A stretch of DNA of 64,000 bases from Porticoccaceae bacterium (GCA_902562425.1 CACETF010000001.1:124001-188000), one strand, 5' to 3'. Shown: positions 27,210 through 37,139, counted from the first letter of the stretch. Notes: generated from the letters alone by a model not told the origin. Translations and numbers: made by a program.

Positions 27210-27779
27210 ATGACTGTTTACTCAACGAGTGATTTGCGTTCAGGGTTGAAAGTTATGTTTGAGCGAGAACCTTGTTTAATACTCGAAAATGAATTCGTGA
27301 AACCAGGGAAAGGACAAGCTTTTAGTCGGATAAAAATCAGAAACCTCAGAACGGGCAGAGTGCTTGATAAAACTCTTAAGTCTGGGGATTCCCTCGAGTC
27401 AGCTGATGTTGTTGATACAGAAATGCAATTTTTGTATGAGGATGGAGAATTTTGGTATTTCATGGAACCAAATACCTTTGAACAATATCAGGCTGATAGC
27501 AAAGCGGTAGGGCACGCTTGTAACTGGCTGAGTGAGCAGGATTTATGTGTTGTGACGCTTTATAATTCGGTCCCACTAACGATTACACCTCCAAATCATG
27601 TCGAATTAGAAATTAAAGAGACTGACCCAGGATTGCGTGGAGATACTGCATCGGGGGGTACAAAGCCAGCTGTGTTGAGCACTGGAGCCGTTATAAAAGT
27701 ACCGCTTTTTTTAGAATCTGGTGAGAAAATTCGAGTTGATACGAGGTCTGGAGATTATTTAGGTCGAGTAAGGGATTAA
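27210..27779 (+). CDS. efp: Translation elongation factor P
   Basis: EF-P relieves ribosome stalling at polyproline. It has three barrel domains in 189 residues. The loop [10 protein letters not shown] carries Lys34, the site of beta-lysylation in the EpmA pathway; the C-terminal signature is [14 protein letters not shown]. epmA follows 32 bases downstream, so substrate and modifying enzyme are probably co-transcribed. No epmB is seen in this window. Confidence 0.98.
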   Translation: MTVYSTSDLRSGLKVMFEREPCLILENEFVKPGKGQAFSRIKIRNLRTGRVLDKTLKSGDSLESADVVDTEMQFLYEDGEFWYFMEPNTFEQYQADSKAVGHACNWLSEQDLCVVTLYNSVPLTITPPNHVELEIKETDPGLRGDTASGGTKPAVLSTGAVIKVPLFLESGEKIRVDTRSGDYLGRVRD

Positions 27780-27811
27780 AAAAATAATTAAAACTGATCA
27801 AGGATTGTTTA

Positions 27812-28774
27812 ATGACTACTGAAGTTGCCCAGAATTGGCAGCCTGCAGCTGAAATTTCTGCGTTAGTTGAGAGAAGTCGTATTGTAGCCAAATTGCGAAC
27901 TTTTTTGGCCGACAGAGGTGTTTTAGAGGTGGACGTTCCAATTCTTGGAAACTACTCTGTCAGTGACCCTTACATTGACAGTTTTGAAGTCCTTAATGAG
28001 CGTGTCGAAGGGTTTTTACAAACTTCACCAGAGTCATTTATGAAACGTCTACTGGCAGCTGGTAGTGGAGATATATTTTTCCTAGGGAAGGCTTTTCGTG
28101 CAGGAGAAATTGGAGTCAATCATAATCCAGAATTTACCATGCTGGAGTGGTACAGAGTGGAATGGAGCGAGCATGAATTAATGGCTGAAATTGCCGAGCT
28201 CATAAATACACTGGCGCCAAATATTGGCAGCTTGACAATGAGTTACAGAGATGCGTTTATACAACATTTGGGCATAGATCCGCACGATATATGTTTATCA
28301 AATTTGCAGAGACATGTTTCCTCAATTACAGGATGTAAATGGAGGCCAGAATCACGTTTCAATTGTTTAAACTTCCTTTTCGCAAATGTTATTGAACCCA
28401 AGTTGCCGAGAGGCTTAGTATTCTTGTATGACTACCCTGAGTGTCATTCTGCTTTTGCTCAGTTGCATTACAACCGAGAGGGTCAGCTTGTAAGTAGGCG
28501 GTTTGAGGTTTATTTGAATCGCTTAGAGTTGGCGAATGGTTATTTCGAATTAACTGACCCAAAAGAGCAACATCGCAGGTTTGACAGGGATAAACGGGCG
28601 AGAACTGCGATGAGAAAGAAAATCCTAGAGGAAGACGCAAGTGCTTTGGCAGCTTTGGATGTCGGACTACCCAGTTGCGCGGGCGTCGCCTTAGGTGTTG
28701 ATAGATTAATTATGCAGCTTCTTGATAAAAATAGCATTCAACAAATAATGGCATTTAGCTGGGCCCAAAGATAA
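27812..28774 (+). CDS. epmA: EF-P lysine ligase EpmA (PoxA/GenX)
   Basis: EpmA is a LysRS-like enzyme without the anticodon domain that attaches beta-lysine to EF-P Lys34. The class II core is visible: motif 2 GKAFRAGEIGVNHNPEF, then TMLEWYRVEW, and the C-terminal motif 3 GVALGVDRLIM. The length of 320 residues fits. It lies directly after efp. Full modification would also need EpmB to make (R)-beta-lysine; it must be sought elsewhere. Confidence 0.96.
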   Translation: MTTEVAQNWQPAAEISALVERSRIVAKLRTFLADRGVLEVDVPILGNYSVSDPYIDSFEVLNERVEGFLQTSPESFMKRLLAAGSGDIFFLGKAFRAGEIGVNHNPEFTMLEWYRVEWSEHELMAEIAELINTLAPNIGSLTMSYRDAFIQHLGIDPHDICLSNLQRHVSSITGCKWRPESRFNCLNFLFANVIEPKLPRGLVFLYDYPECHSAFAQLHYNREGQLVSRRFEVYLNRLELANGYFELTDPKEQHRRFDRDKRARTAMRKKILEEDASALAALDVGLPSCAGVALGVDRLIMQLLDKNSIQQIMAFSWAQR

Positions 28775-28805
28775 ACAGTAAAATAAAGTGATATCAAAGT
28801 AATTA

Positions 28806-29597
28806 CTAGATCTCAAAATAATGATTCATATCCAAAGCAGGGTGTTCTGAGAGAGCGGTACCTATTATCTGACCGGGTACACCTACAACCAAGGAGTGGG
28901 GGCTCACTGATTTTAGAACAACACTACAGGCTCCAATCATGGATCCCTCACCTATTTCGATATTTCCGAGAATTTTTGCACCTGCACCAATAAGTACTCC
29001 GCACCGAATTTTGGGGTGGCGCTCTCCATACTCTTTACCAGTGCCTCCAAGAGTTACGCCTTGCATAATGGAAACATAATCCTCTACAACTGCGGTTTCT
29101 CCCACTACTAAGCCGGTGGCATGGTCTAGCATTACAGAGGCCCCAATTTTAGCTGCTGGATGAATGTCTACCCCATAACATCTTGAAGTATTTGACTGAA
29201 TCAAAAGAGCAAGCACCCTGTAGCCATCGCACCACAAGCTGTGCGCTAGTCGGTGGGCTTGGAGAGCTAAAAAACCGTTATAAAAGAGAAATGCCTCTAA
29301 GTTGGAATTACATGCTGAATCTCTATTGTTAATGGCCAATATGTCCAGAGTTGCTGATTTTACTCTGTGTGCCTTTTGGTTTTGAGTCAAGTGATAGCTC
29401 AATAGATCTTCAGGTAAATGATCATTCATAAGTGCATTCAATAAACGGCAATAAAGAGCCGTTTCAAAGTCTTTATGGCTTAAAACTGTTTGATTCAAAA
29501 AAATTTCAAGTAAAGGTTCATGTTTTATTATAGCTTTTGCTTCTGCGGTTATGTTTTGCCACACTTCGTCCACAAAATTTGCTGGTTTAGATTTCAT
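28806..29597 (-). CDS. cysE: Serine O-acetyltransferase, second divergent copy
   Basis: The 263-residue hexapeptide-repeat acetyltransferase has the catalytic Asp-His in VMLDHATGLVVGETAVVE and ERHPKI. It differs clearly from the copy at 23770: the substrate segment reads NRDSACNSNLEAFLFYNGF instead of RDPACDHYVTPLLFYKGF, so one Asp is Asn and the TP pair is lost. The chain ends in HYFEI, with the C-terminal Ile that inserts into CysK in the cysteine synthase complex. ATG 29597 is preferred over TTG 29609. It converges with epmA. Confidence 0.92.
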   Translation of the reverse strand: MKSKPANFVDEVWQNITAEAKAIIKHEPLLEIFLNQTVLSHKDFETALYCRLLNALMNDHLPEDLLSYHLTQNQKAHRVKSATLDILAINNRDSACNSNLEAFLFYNGFLALQAHRLAHSLWCDGYRVLALLIQSNTSRCYGVDIHPAAKIGASVMLDHATGLVVGETAVVEDYVSIMQGVTLGGTGKEYGERHPKIRCGVLIGAGAKILGNIEIGEGSMIGACSVVLKSVSPHSLVVGVPGQIIGTALSEHPALDMNHYFEI

Positions 29598-29758
29598 TGT
29601 CGCTGACAAGCCAAAAGTGGTTGTTGACCCTTTTTGTAGTTTTTAAAAATACAAATTATCATGTTAAGTAATCATCCAACTGCGTGTGTAGCCAAAGCCT
29701 ATTTGATAAATTATGTGAGAAATCAGAAATTTAAAAATTCGGTCAACGGAGTTTCATG

Positions 29759-30295
29759 CTAAACGGCACTTTTAAAATTATAAGCTGGTTTGGACGGTTT
29801 ATGAGTGCTGTTTCCATCTTTACTGCCAACGTTTTGGTCAACAATTTCGGGATTCTGTTCACTATCTCGAAGGCCATATTCTTCACTGAGAATTCCTCCG
29901 GGAACTTTTGGTGCGTAATCTTTAGGTGGTTCGACTCTCGCTTTGTGGGCGCTTGAAGATTCTTTTAAGTGGTTTGGAAAGAAAGATGAGCCATGATTTT
30001 GCAGAATTTGGTTGCTAATTTCTTGGCTTGCAAGCCGGGTGGAGCTAATAGCAATTTGTTCATGAATTTCTTGATAATATTTTGCTATCTTGCGAGTTTG
30101 TTGGGACAGATTGATCATATGTTGATTAACCGAATCTTGGTACTCTGCGTATTCTTTTTGAATCCTCGTCAATTCTTCAGACATGTCTCTGCTAGTCCCC
30201 GTGCTTTTTGACAATTTATCTTTGGCAAAATACCCAAGAGTTATCCCTGCGATAAGGGTCATGGCTGGAATTAGAATAGTTTCTGTGTTTAACAT
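29759..30295 (-). CDS. zapG: ZapG/YhcB family (DUF1043) cell-division protein
   Basis: The 178-residue protein has one N-terminal membrane helix (ILIPAMTLIAGITLGYF), then a coiled coil (about 40-95, SEELTRIQKEYAEYQDSVNQ) and a disordered Pro/Lys-rich tail. E. coli YhcB/ZapG is an inner-membrane protein linked to divisome and envelope growth. It is divergent from zapE, exactly as in E. coli and Pseudomonas, which supports the call. Confidence 0.88.
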   Translation of the reverse strand: MLNTETILIPAMTLIAGITLGYFAKDKLSKSTGTSRDMSEELTRIQKEYAEYQDSVNQHMINLSQQTRKIAKYYQEIHEQIAISSTRLASQEISNQILQNHGSSFFPNHLKESSSAHKARVEPPKDYAPKVPGGILSEEYGLRDSEQNPEIVDQNVGSKDGNSTHKPSKPAYNFKSAV

Positions 30296-30488
30296 TAACA
30301 GAACCTCAAAAAACTTTTATGTAGTTTCGTTTAAAATTACTCGATTTGACAACAGGTTTTTACAATACACTGAGTACACTTAATTTTAAACTTATTTGGG
30401 TGTGTTGGAAGTACCTTCATCTGATTGAGTAATCTTGGCCTTTAAGTTTTAATTATACAAATTTCAGAGGTATGTCTCAAAGTTCAAT

Positions 30489-31589
30489 ATGTCAAGTCCA
30501 AGAGAACTCTATTTAGAAGACGTAAGACTCAATAATGTGTCTTTGGATCATGCTCAATTGGAAGTTATTAACGGCCTTGACAAGCTCTACCATCAGTTAG
30601 AATCATCAGCGTTGCCGAATTCCACTGCTGCTAAACGCTTTCTTTATTGGTCTGGATTTTTGAAACGGGAAAAGGGACTCTATCTATGGGGTAGTGTGGG
30701 TCGTGGAAAGACTTACTTGATGGATATTTTTTTCGAAGCTCTACCTTTTGAAAATAAAATAAGGACACACTTCTATCGTTTTATGAAAATGGTACATGAT
30801 GAATTAAGGCTATGTAACGGAAGTGCTAATCCAATAAACATGGTAGCGAATCGATTAGCCAAACAGGTAAAGGTCGTATGCCTGGATGAATTTTTCGTGA
30901 ATGACATAACTGATGCTATGATACTGGGTTTGTTATTGGATGCTTTATTCTCTAAAAATGTTTGTATGGTGTTTACCTCAAATAGCTGCCCTGACAATCT
31001 TTACTTAAATGGTCTTCAACGACAACGCTTCATTCCTGCGATTCAACTTCTAAAATTGAATTGTACCGTTTTTAACCTCAAGGGAACAATTGATTACCGA
31101 CGAAGAGCTCTTACCCAAGCACCGCTGTTTTACAGCCCCTTGTGCTCTAATTCGGATCATGCGCTAACCACTTTATTCCAAAGTTTATTAAACGAAAATT
31201 GTCAAGTTTTAGAGACTACCATGGTTCAAATCGCGAAGCGGGAGATTCAGGTACATCGACTTTGTGATAAACAAGCTTGGTTCAAGTTTTCTGATTTGTG
31301 TGAAGGACCGAGAAGTCAACTTGACTACATTGAGATCGCGCGTCTTTTTCACACTATTTTTATATCTGAAGTGCCAGAGATGAATGAAACGAAACAAGAT
31401 GTCACCCGTCGCTTCATATGGATGGTGGATGAATTTTATGATCGAGGAGTAAAATTGGTGATATCGGCAGAATTGCCCTTGAAAACATTTAATTGTGGAG
31501 GGATTTTATCCTCAGAATTTCAGCGGACTAAAAGCCGTTTGATCGAGATGCAAAGTCATAAGTATCTATCCAAAGGACATCGTCGATAG
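30489..31589 (+). CDS. zapE: Cell-division ATPase ZapE
   Basis: This AFG1-like P-loop ATPase of 366 residues has Walker A WGSVGRGKTYLMD and a Walker B-like CLDEFFVNDITDAM, with FTSNSCPDNLY further on. In E. coli ZapE interacts with FtsZ at late division. It is divergent from zapG, with rplM-rpsI after it, the normal order. Confidence 0.95.
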   Translation: MSSPRELYLEDVRLNNVSLDHAQLEVINGLDKLYHQLESSALPNSTAAKRFLYWSGFLKREKGLYLWGSVGRGKTYLMDIFFEALPFENKIRTHFYRFMKMVHDELRLCNGSANPINMVANRLAKQVKVVCLDEFFVNDITDAMILGLLLDALFSKNVCMVFTSNSCPDNLYLNGLQRQRFIPAIQLLKLNCTVFNLKGTIDYRRRALTQAPLFYSPLCSNSDHALTTLFQSLLNENCQVLETTMVQIAKREIQVHRLCDKQAWFKFSDLCEGPRSQLDYIEIARLFHTIFISEVPEMNETKQDVTRRFIWMVDEFYDRGVKLVISAELPLKTFNCGGILSSEFQRTKSRLIEMQSHKYLSKGHRR

Positions 31590-31703
31590 TTTCTTGGGTG
31601 CCTTTATTGAAAAATTGATTATGTCTTTACTAGGGGGACTTGTAAAAAATAATCAAATCGTTACAATCCCCCGAAGATAATATGCACCACATCGGTCGAT
31701 CAC

Positions 31704-32153
31704 ATGAAAACTTACGTAGCCAGAAACGAGAGCATCCAACGCTGTTGGTACGTCATTGATGCTGACTCACTAAAACTTGGAAGATTAGCAGTCGTGATAG
31801 CGTCTTATTTACGAGGAAAGCACAAGCCCGAATATACTCCGCATGTTGATACCGGCGATTATGTTATAGTGATTAACGCTGAAAAAATTGTTGTTACAGG
31901 GAACAAAGAAAAAAACAAAATTTATTATTCGCATACTGGGTATCCAGGAGGTATCAAAAAGATTAATTATGGCGATCTCAATAAGAAGTTGCCTCAAAAA
32001 GCTATTAGATTGGCCGTCAAAGGTATGATGCCACGTGGGCCGTTGGGAAGGGAAATGCTTAAAAAGTTGAAAGTCTATGTTGGAGAGGCCCACCGCCATG
32101 CTGCGCAGCAGCCACAGAGGCTGGATTTTCGAGGAATGAGTAATGTCGTTTAA
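31704..32153 (+). CDS. rplM: 50S ribosomal protein L13
   Basis: The 149-residue protein matches E. coli L13 along its length: [53 protein letters not shown] and HAAQQPQ. The C-terminus is about seven residues longer than in E. coli, and its last 11 bases overlap the rpsI start. This small extension and overlap couple translation of L13 and S9. Confidence 0.98.
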   Translation: MKTYVARNESIQRCWYVIDADSLKLGRLAVVIASYLRGKHKPEYTPHVDTGDYVIVINAEKIVVTGNKEKNKIYYSHTGYPGGIKKINYGDLNKKLPQKAIRLAVKGMMPRGPLGREMLKKLKVYVGEAHRHAAQQPQRLDFRGMSNVV

Positions 32154-32535
32154 GCACTTTTATGGGACGGGTAGACGAAAAACGTCCTCCGCGAGAGTCT
32201 TTATGACGTTGGGCACTGGTGACATCAGAATAAACGATAGATCAATTGAGACTTATTTTGGCAGAGAAGTGGCTCGAATGATTGTCAGACAACCACTAGA
32301 CGTTGTTGAGGCGCCTCAAACCTTTGATATTAAAATTACCGTAAATGGTGGTGGGAGTTTTGGACAAGCTGGAGCAATCAGACACGGTATTGCGCGCGCA
32401 CTAGTGAAATATGATGAAAGTTTTCGTGTGCCTCTTCGGGGAGCAGGATTTCTTACAAGGGATGCAAGGCAAGTAGAGCGGAAAAAAGTGGGTCTTCATA
32501 AGGCCCGTAAGCGACCTCAATTTTCCAAAAGGTAG
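32143..32535 (+). CDS. rpsI: 30S ribosomal protein S9
   Basis: The 130-residue S9 has [15 protein letters not shown] at the start, [19 protein letters not shown] in the middle and the invariant basic tail RPQFSKR that reaches the P-site tRNA. It overlaps rplM by 11 bases. It is followed by a 180-base gap and the bc1 operon, as in Pseudomonas. Confidence 0.98.
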   Translation: MSFKHFYGTGRRKTSSARVFMTLGTGDIRINDRSIETYFGREVARMIVRQPLDVVEAPQTFDIKITVNGGGSFGQAGAIRHGIARALVKYDESFRVPLRGAGFLTRDARQVERKKVGLHKARKRPQFSKR

Positions 32536-32716
32536 GCTGATTTATTTGGTTCTTTGACCCAATCGTCACAGTATTTTTCTTTAAATTCATAGGCTTGCGG
32601 CGTTTTATGCCTCCGCACTGTATTGCGTTGTAAGGGTATTTCATTTATCATATTAAAGACGTGAAGCGCGAAATGGCTCGGGTCGCGTTATCATTAAATT
32701 GGGAGGTATTACTCCA

Positions 32717-33352
32717 GTGGATACTAAGCAAGGAATTGTTTCTGATCACTCCGCCATTCCTGTTAACTCAACTCGGCGCAAATTTTTAGCGGGTGCTACG
32801 TCTGTCCTGGGCGGACTAGGTTTAATAGGAGCCTCGGTGCCTTTTGTTGCGTCCTGGAAACCAAGTGCTAAAGCAAAAGCGGCGGGAGCACCCGTTAGGA
32901 TTGACATAGAGAAACTTGAGCCCGGCGGGAGAATTGTAGTGGAGTGGCGCGGAAAACCGGTTTATGTTATTCGAAGAACCAAAGAGGCACTGGATTCTGT
33001 TGCCAATTTCCCTCAACAAGCACTCAAAGACTCAGACTCTGTGGCTGCGAACCAGCCAAGTTATGTTAGTGGTTTTGCACGAACACAACCAGGCAAGGAA
33101 GAATATCTGGTGCTGATTGGATTGTGCACTCATCTCGGTTGCGCACCCATTTATCGCCCGGAAGTTGGAGCTGAAGATCTTGGTGGTGATTCTTGGCTTG
33201 GGGGATTTTTTTGTCCCTGTCATGGATCTAAATTCGATTTATCGGGACGAGTTTTTGCGGGAGTTCCTGCACCCACTAATCTAGAAATTCCGCCTCATTC
33301 GTATGAAACAGACTCAATCATTGTAATTGGAATTGACGCGGAGACTGCCTGA
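32717..33352 (+). CDS. petA: Ubiquinol-cytochrome c reductase Rieske iron-sulfur subunit
   Basis: The Rieske subunit carries the 2Fe-2S centre of the bc1 complex. Cluster motifs are CTHLGC and CPCHGS. The N-terminus has a twin-arginine signal (STRRKFLAGATSVLGG) acting as membrane anchor. The start is decided by GGGAGGT at 32701-32707 nine bases before GTG 32717, giving 211 residues; a TTG at 32699 lies before that site and is unlikely. The stop overlaps the petB start by one base (TGATG). Confidence 0.97.
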   Translation: MDTKQGIVSDHSAIPVNSTRRKFLAGATSVLGGLGLIGASVPFVASWKPSAKAKAAGAPVRIDIEKLEPGGRIVVEWRGKPVYVIRRTKEALDSVANFPQQALKDSDSVAANQPSYVSGFARTQPGKEEYLVLIGLCTHLGCAPIYRPEVGAEDLGGDSWLGGFFCPCHGSKFDLSGRVFAGVPAPTNLEIPPHSYETDSIIVIGIDAETA

Positions 33353-35385
33353 TGGATAAGCATTCAGATTTTGCGAGCTGGCTAGATGCTAGGCTACCCA
33401 CTCTCAAAAGAGAGTGGAACCGGCATATGGCCGAGTATTATGCCCCAAAAAATTTTAACTGGATGTATTATTTCGGAGTATTGTCAATTGTAGTACTTTT
33501 GATTCAATTAGTTACTGGTGTTTGGTTGCTTATGAGCTATCAAGGTTCTGCAGAGCAGGCATTTGCATCAGTAGAGTACATAATGCGAGATGTGGAGTAT
33601 GGCTGGATAATAAGATATGCACATTCAACTGGAGCATCTGCGTTTTTTATTGTGGTGTACATGCACATGTTCCGTGGTTTAGTTTACGGTTCATACAAAG
33701 CTCCAAGAGAGTTGGTTTGGGTGTTTGGGATGTCCATATACGTTGTGCTAATGGCAGAAGCGTTTCTTGGTTACGTGCTCCCTTGGGGTCAAATGTCCTA
33801 CTGGGGCGCTCAGGTGATTATTTCGTTATTTGGAGCGATTCCGATTGTTGGAGAGGATCTAGTACAATGGATCCGCGGTGATTATCTGATCTCAGGTATC
33901 ACTCTTAATCGTTTTATGTCACTTCATGTAGTTGCCATGCCAATAATTTTAATAGCACTTGTTGCTATGCATATTGTAGCGTTGCATGATGTAGGATCTA
34001 ATAATCCAGATGGAGTGTCGATCAAGAAGTATACTGATGCTACTGGTAAGCCTATTGACGGGATTCCATTTTATCCATATTTCGTAATCCATGACTTGGT
34101 CCCAATAACTGTTTTCTTGTTTGCGTTTTGCTCAGTCTTATTTTTTATGCCAGAAATGGGAGGATACTTTCTAGAACATGCGAATTTTGAGATAGCAAAT
34201 TCGCTGAAAACTCCAGAGCACATTGCTCCAGTTTGGTATTTTACGCCCTACTATTCGATGTTGAGGGCAGTACCCGACAAGTTGGGAGGTTTTGTTACAA
34301 TGGCAGCAGCAATTGCCATACTTTTCGTTTTACCGTGGCTTGATCGAAGCCCAGTCAGATCAATGCGATACAAAGGGAATGTGAGTCGAGTGATGATACT
34401 TCTATTTGTTACGAGCTTTATTATTCTGGGTTTTCTTGGCGTAAAAGCCCCTACCCCTGCTCGTACAATACTGGCTCAAATATGTACCATCATTTATTTC
34501 TCATACTTTGTTGGCATTTATTTTTGGACGCGTTATGAAAAAACTCGTATCGAACCAGATAGAATAACGATGGATGGAGGAATTGGCACATTTAAAACCT
34601 TATGCGGCTTCGGTTTAGTGGCACTTTTGGTTTTTGTGCCGCTAAGTGTTGTCGGTGCAGAAGGCAAAGATTGTGGCACAATCAATTGTGATAACTTCCG
34701 GCCCAGCTTAGGGGATGAGGTGTCTTTACAGAAAGGGGCAAAGCTTGCGGTCAATTATTGTATGGGTTGTCATTCTTTCAAGTACTCGCGTTGGGAGCGA
34801 GTGGCAGATGATTTGACGATACCGCATGATTTAATGATGGAAAACTTAGTATTTACGGACCAGAAGATTGGTGACTTGATGCATATCGGCATGAGCGAGG
34901 AGAAGGCTGCATCTTGGTTCGGGGCGGCGCCTCCCGATTTGACCCTTGTCGCGCGATCTAGATCGCCGGAATGGATATTTACTTATCTGAGGAACTTCTA
35001 CGCTGATGACTCTCGTCCTTTAGGTGTCAACAACAGAGTGTATAAAGATGTAGGAATGCCCCATGCATTGTTGGACCTACAAGGACTGACTGAATGCGCT
35101 CCAGGCCCCGTTCTGGCGAGCAATGGAGGTGTGAAAAGAGACCTGCTCACTGGAGAGGATTTGTTAGATGACGCTTGCGGGCGTTTTGAACAAATTTCCG
35201 ATGGAATTCTTTCCCCGTCTGAGTTTGATGATGCCGTTTATAACCTGGTTAATTTTCTAACCTACATTGCAGAGCCAATGGCACAGCAGCGCCAGCACAT
35301 TGGAAAGTTGGTGCTTTTTTTCTTGGCGTTATTACTCGTATTCGTCTACCTTCTGAACCGAGAGTATTGGAAGGGCATCCATTAG
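33352..35385 (+). CDS. petB/petC: Fused cytochrome b / cytochrome c1 of the bc1 complex
   Basis: One uninterrupted 677-codon frame encodes both subunits. Residues 1 to about 405 are cytochrome b, with likely haem ligands His91, His105, His192 and His207 and the Qo motif PEHI. Residues about 407-677 are cytochrome c1, with haem motif CMGCH at 470-474, probable axial Met569 (VGMPHAL) and a C-terminal anchor (VLFFLALLLVFVYLL). The junction contains a signal-peptide-like stretch ending SVVGAEG, near residues 417-440. Met407 could be an internal start but has no ribosome site. The same fusion, cleaved after synthesis, is known as FbcH in Bradyrhizobium; separate genes are usual in gammaproteobacteria. 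Confidence 0.95.
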   Translation: MDKHSDFASWLDARLPTLKREWNRHMAEYYAPKNFNWMYYFGVLSIVVLLIQLVTGVWLLMSYQGSAEQAFASVEYIMRDVEYGWIIRYAHSTGASAFFIVVYMHMFRGLVYGSYKAPRELVWVFGMSIYVVLMAEAFLGYVLPWGQMSYWGAQVIISLFGAIPIVGEDLVQWIRGDYLISGITLNRFMSLHVVAMPIILIALVAMHIVALHDVGSNNPDGVSIKKYTDATGKPIDGIPFYPYFVIHDLVPITVFLFAFCSVLFFMPEMGGYFLEHANFEIANSLKTPEHIAPVWYFTPYYSMLRAVPDKLGGFVTMAAAIAILFVLPWLDRSPVRSMRYKGNVSRVMILLFVTSFIILGFLGVKAPTPARTILAQICTIIYFSYFVGIYFWTRYEKTRIEPDRITMDGGIGTFKTLCGFGLVALLVFVPLSVVGAEGKDCGTINCDNFRPSLGDEVSLQKGAKLAVNYCMGCHSFKYSRWERVADDLTIPHDLMMENLVFTDQKIGDLMHIGMSEEKAASWFGAAPPDLTLVARSRSPEWIFTYLRNFYADDSRPLGVNNRVYKDVGMPHALLDLQGLTECAPGPVLASNGGVKRDLLTGEDLLDDACGRFEQISDGILSPSEFDDAVYNLVNFLTYIAEPMAQQRQHIGKLVLFFLALLLVFVYLLNREYWKGIH

Positions 35386-35467
35386 AGATAGTTAGAGCGA
35401 TGCTAAGTCGCTATGCTTGAAACTCATAATTGAGTATATTAATGATTTTTTTGTAAAAGGGGTTAAT

Positions 35468-36088
35468 GTGAGACGTTCTTCAATGACGTTATTCTCTGAT
35501 CCGGTTTGTCAATATAGCCATCGCGTCCGCTTAGTATTGGCAGAAAAAGGCGTGACTGTAGATATCGAAGACGTGAGTGCTAACCATGTGACTGAGGAGA
35601 TTTTCGAGGCCAATCCTTACGGTAGTCTTCCTACGTTGGTAGACAGAGACCTAGCACTTTATGAATCTAAGGTTGTTATGGAATATTTAGATGAGCGTTT
35701 TCCTCATCCGCCGCTCTTACCGGTGTACCCCGTTGCACGAGCCCAAAGCAGGCTTTGGATTTTCCGAATTGAGAAAGACTGGTGTAGTCTTTCAGACATC
35801 ATTTTATTAGATCCGAATGGTGATTCTGGATGGACTGCTCGAAAAGAACTCAAGGAATCTCTTATTGGCGTTTCATCGATTTTCTCAGATCTTCCATTTT
35901 TTATGAGTGAAGATTACACTCTCGTAGATTGTTGTTTGGCTCCTTTATTGTGGAGGTTGTCGCAACTGGGAATTGAAATTCCCGAAACGTCTCAAACTCA
36001 GCCATTGCGAGATTACATGAAACGAGTGTTCGAAAGAAGTGCGTTTGATGAAAGTCTTACCGACTTGGAACGCGAATTTAAAATGTAA
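35468..36088 (+). CDS. sspA: Stringent starvation protein A
   Basis: SspA is a glutathione-transferase-like protein that binds RNA polymerase and affects stationary-phase and stress genes. The thioredoxin-fold start reads [17 protein letters not shown]; the [19 protein letters not shown] segment is typical. The start is GTG 35468, placed by AAGGGG five bases upstream (206 residues); an earlier ATG at 35417 lacks homology. sspB follows, and the pet operon precedes, as in relatives. Confidence 0.95.
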   Translation: MRRSSMTLFSDPVCQYSHRVRLVLAEKGVTVDIEDVSANHVTEEIFEANPYGSLPTLVDRDLALYESKVVMEYLDERFPHPPLLPVYPVARAQSRLWIFRIEKDWCSLSDIILLDPNGDSGWTARKELKESLIGVSSIFSDLPFFMSEDYTLVDCCLAPLLWRLSQLGIEIPETSQTQPLRDYMKRVFERSAFDESLTDLEREFKM

Positions 36089-36101
36089 AAAGGACACAAG
36101 C

Positions 36102-36521
36102 ATGAAATCCAACCGTCCATATCTAATTCGTGCTTTTTATGAATGGATAGTGGATAACGATTGCACACCATATGTGGTTATAGACGCCCATCACGAAAAC
36201 GTTGAAGTGCCTCAGAACTTCGTGACTAATGGGCAAATCATTTTAAACATAGCCCCCAGAGCAGTGACGAATTTTCAAATGAATAACGAGCACATCAAAC
36301 TTTCAACCAGATTTGGCGGAATTCCCATAGACATTTTTTGTCCAATGGGTTCAATACTGGGTATATACGCTCAAGAGAATGGTCAGGGAATGATGTTTGA
36401 GCCAGACCCTGATGATGAGCCGCCGCCCCAAGGGCAAACCCCAAAGATTTTGTCATCGTTGCCAAAAGCTAAGGCTCGCGATCCCGTGAAGGGCAAACCA
36501 TCCTTACGTGTTATTAAGTAA
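36102..36521 (+). CDS. sspB: ClpXP adaptor SspB
   Basis: SspB delivers ssrA-tagged proteins to ClpXP. ATG 36102 with AAAGGA upstream gives 139 residues. The folded domain (about 1-110) has RPYLIRAFYEWIVDN at the start and FGGIPIDIFCPMGSILGIYA; an acidic/Pro linker (DPDDEPPP) follows. The short C-terminal basic tail ending SLRVIK is the ClpX-docking peptide. It works with the tmRNA/SmpB system, whose smpB gene is in this window. Confidence 0.96.
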   Translation: MKSNRPYLIRAFYEWIVDNDCTPYVVIDAHHENVEVPQNFVTNGQIILNIAPRAVTNFQMNNEHIKLSTRFGGIPIDIFCPMGSILGIYAQENGQGMMFEPDPDDEPPPQGQTPKILSSLPKAKARDPVKGKPSLRVIK

Positions 36522-36572
36522 AATCGTTGTAGTCCGATATTAAGTTTAAGTACGGGGGATCATTACTAATAT

Positions 36573-37139
36573 TCAATCTATGTATTCAAATACTCTAACT
36601 ACTCTTCTAACGCCGCTAGTTTCTCGAGCTAAATTCACTGCCTTGTCGCTTTCTGACCTAGAAATAATCCCCATCATGTATACTATACTATCTTCGGTTA
36701 TTATCTTAAAATCACTACCCTTTACTTCCTCATTTAATCTTAACTTTAGCTGAATTTTTTTAGCGATTAGGCTATCGTTTGTTCTAGAAATAAGTGATGT
36801 ATTATTGCGAACTTGGAGTTCATTATGAACAATCCTAACTCGGTTGAATTTTCTTGCTGTTTCGCCAGCTAATTTTTTTAATTTGATACTGGGCACTTCG
36901 CCTGTGAGGAGTACTATTGAATTATATACATTGACATTTATATGAGATTTCTCTAACTCGGGTTCAGCTTTCTTTATGTTTACGCCTATCCCCGTGGCCA
37001 TGTGTACGTCATTTAAATAAGATCCCGGCCCAGTGTCGGAGGGATCTTCCCCGATTGGTTCTTCCGTGAGATTGTGCATAACGGATGTGCAACTGGAAAG
37101 AAAAATACTCAGAATAAAAATAGGAATTAGTTTTTTCAC
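36573..37139 (-). CDS. dolP: BON-domain outer-membrane lipoprotein DolP
   Basis: DolP (YraP) supports outer-membrane integrity and BAM function. The signal MKKLIPIFILSIFLSSC gives the lipid Cys at about 17. Two BON domains follow (about 45-115 and 118-185), with GIGVNIKKAE and VLLTGEVPS. The length of 188 residues is normal. It starts one base after the diaA stop, and converges with sspB. Confidence 0.94.
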   Translation of the reverse strand: MKKLIPIFILSIFLSSCTSVMHNLTEEPIGEDPSDTGPGSYLNDVHMATGIGVNIKKAEPELEKSHINVNVYNSIVLLTGEVPSIKLKKLAGETARKFNRVRIVHNELQVRNNTSLISRTNDSLIAKKIQLKLRLNEEVKGSDFKIITEDSIVYMMGIISRSESDKAVNLARETSGVRRVVRVFEYID

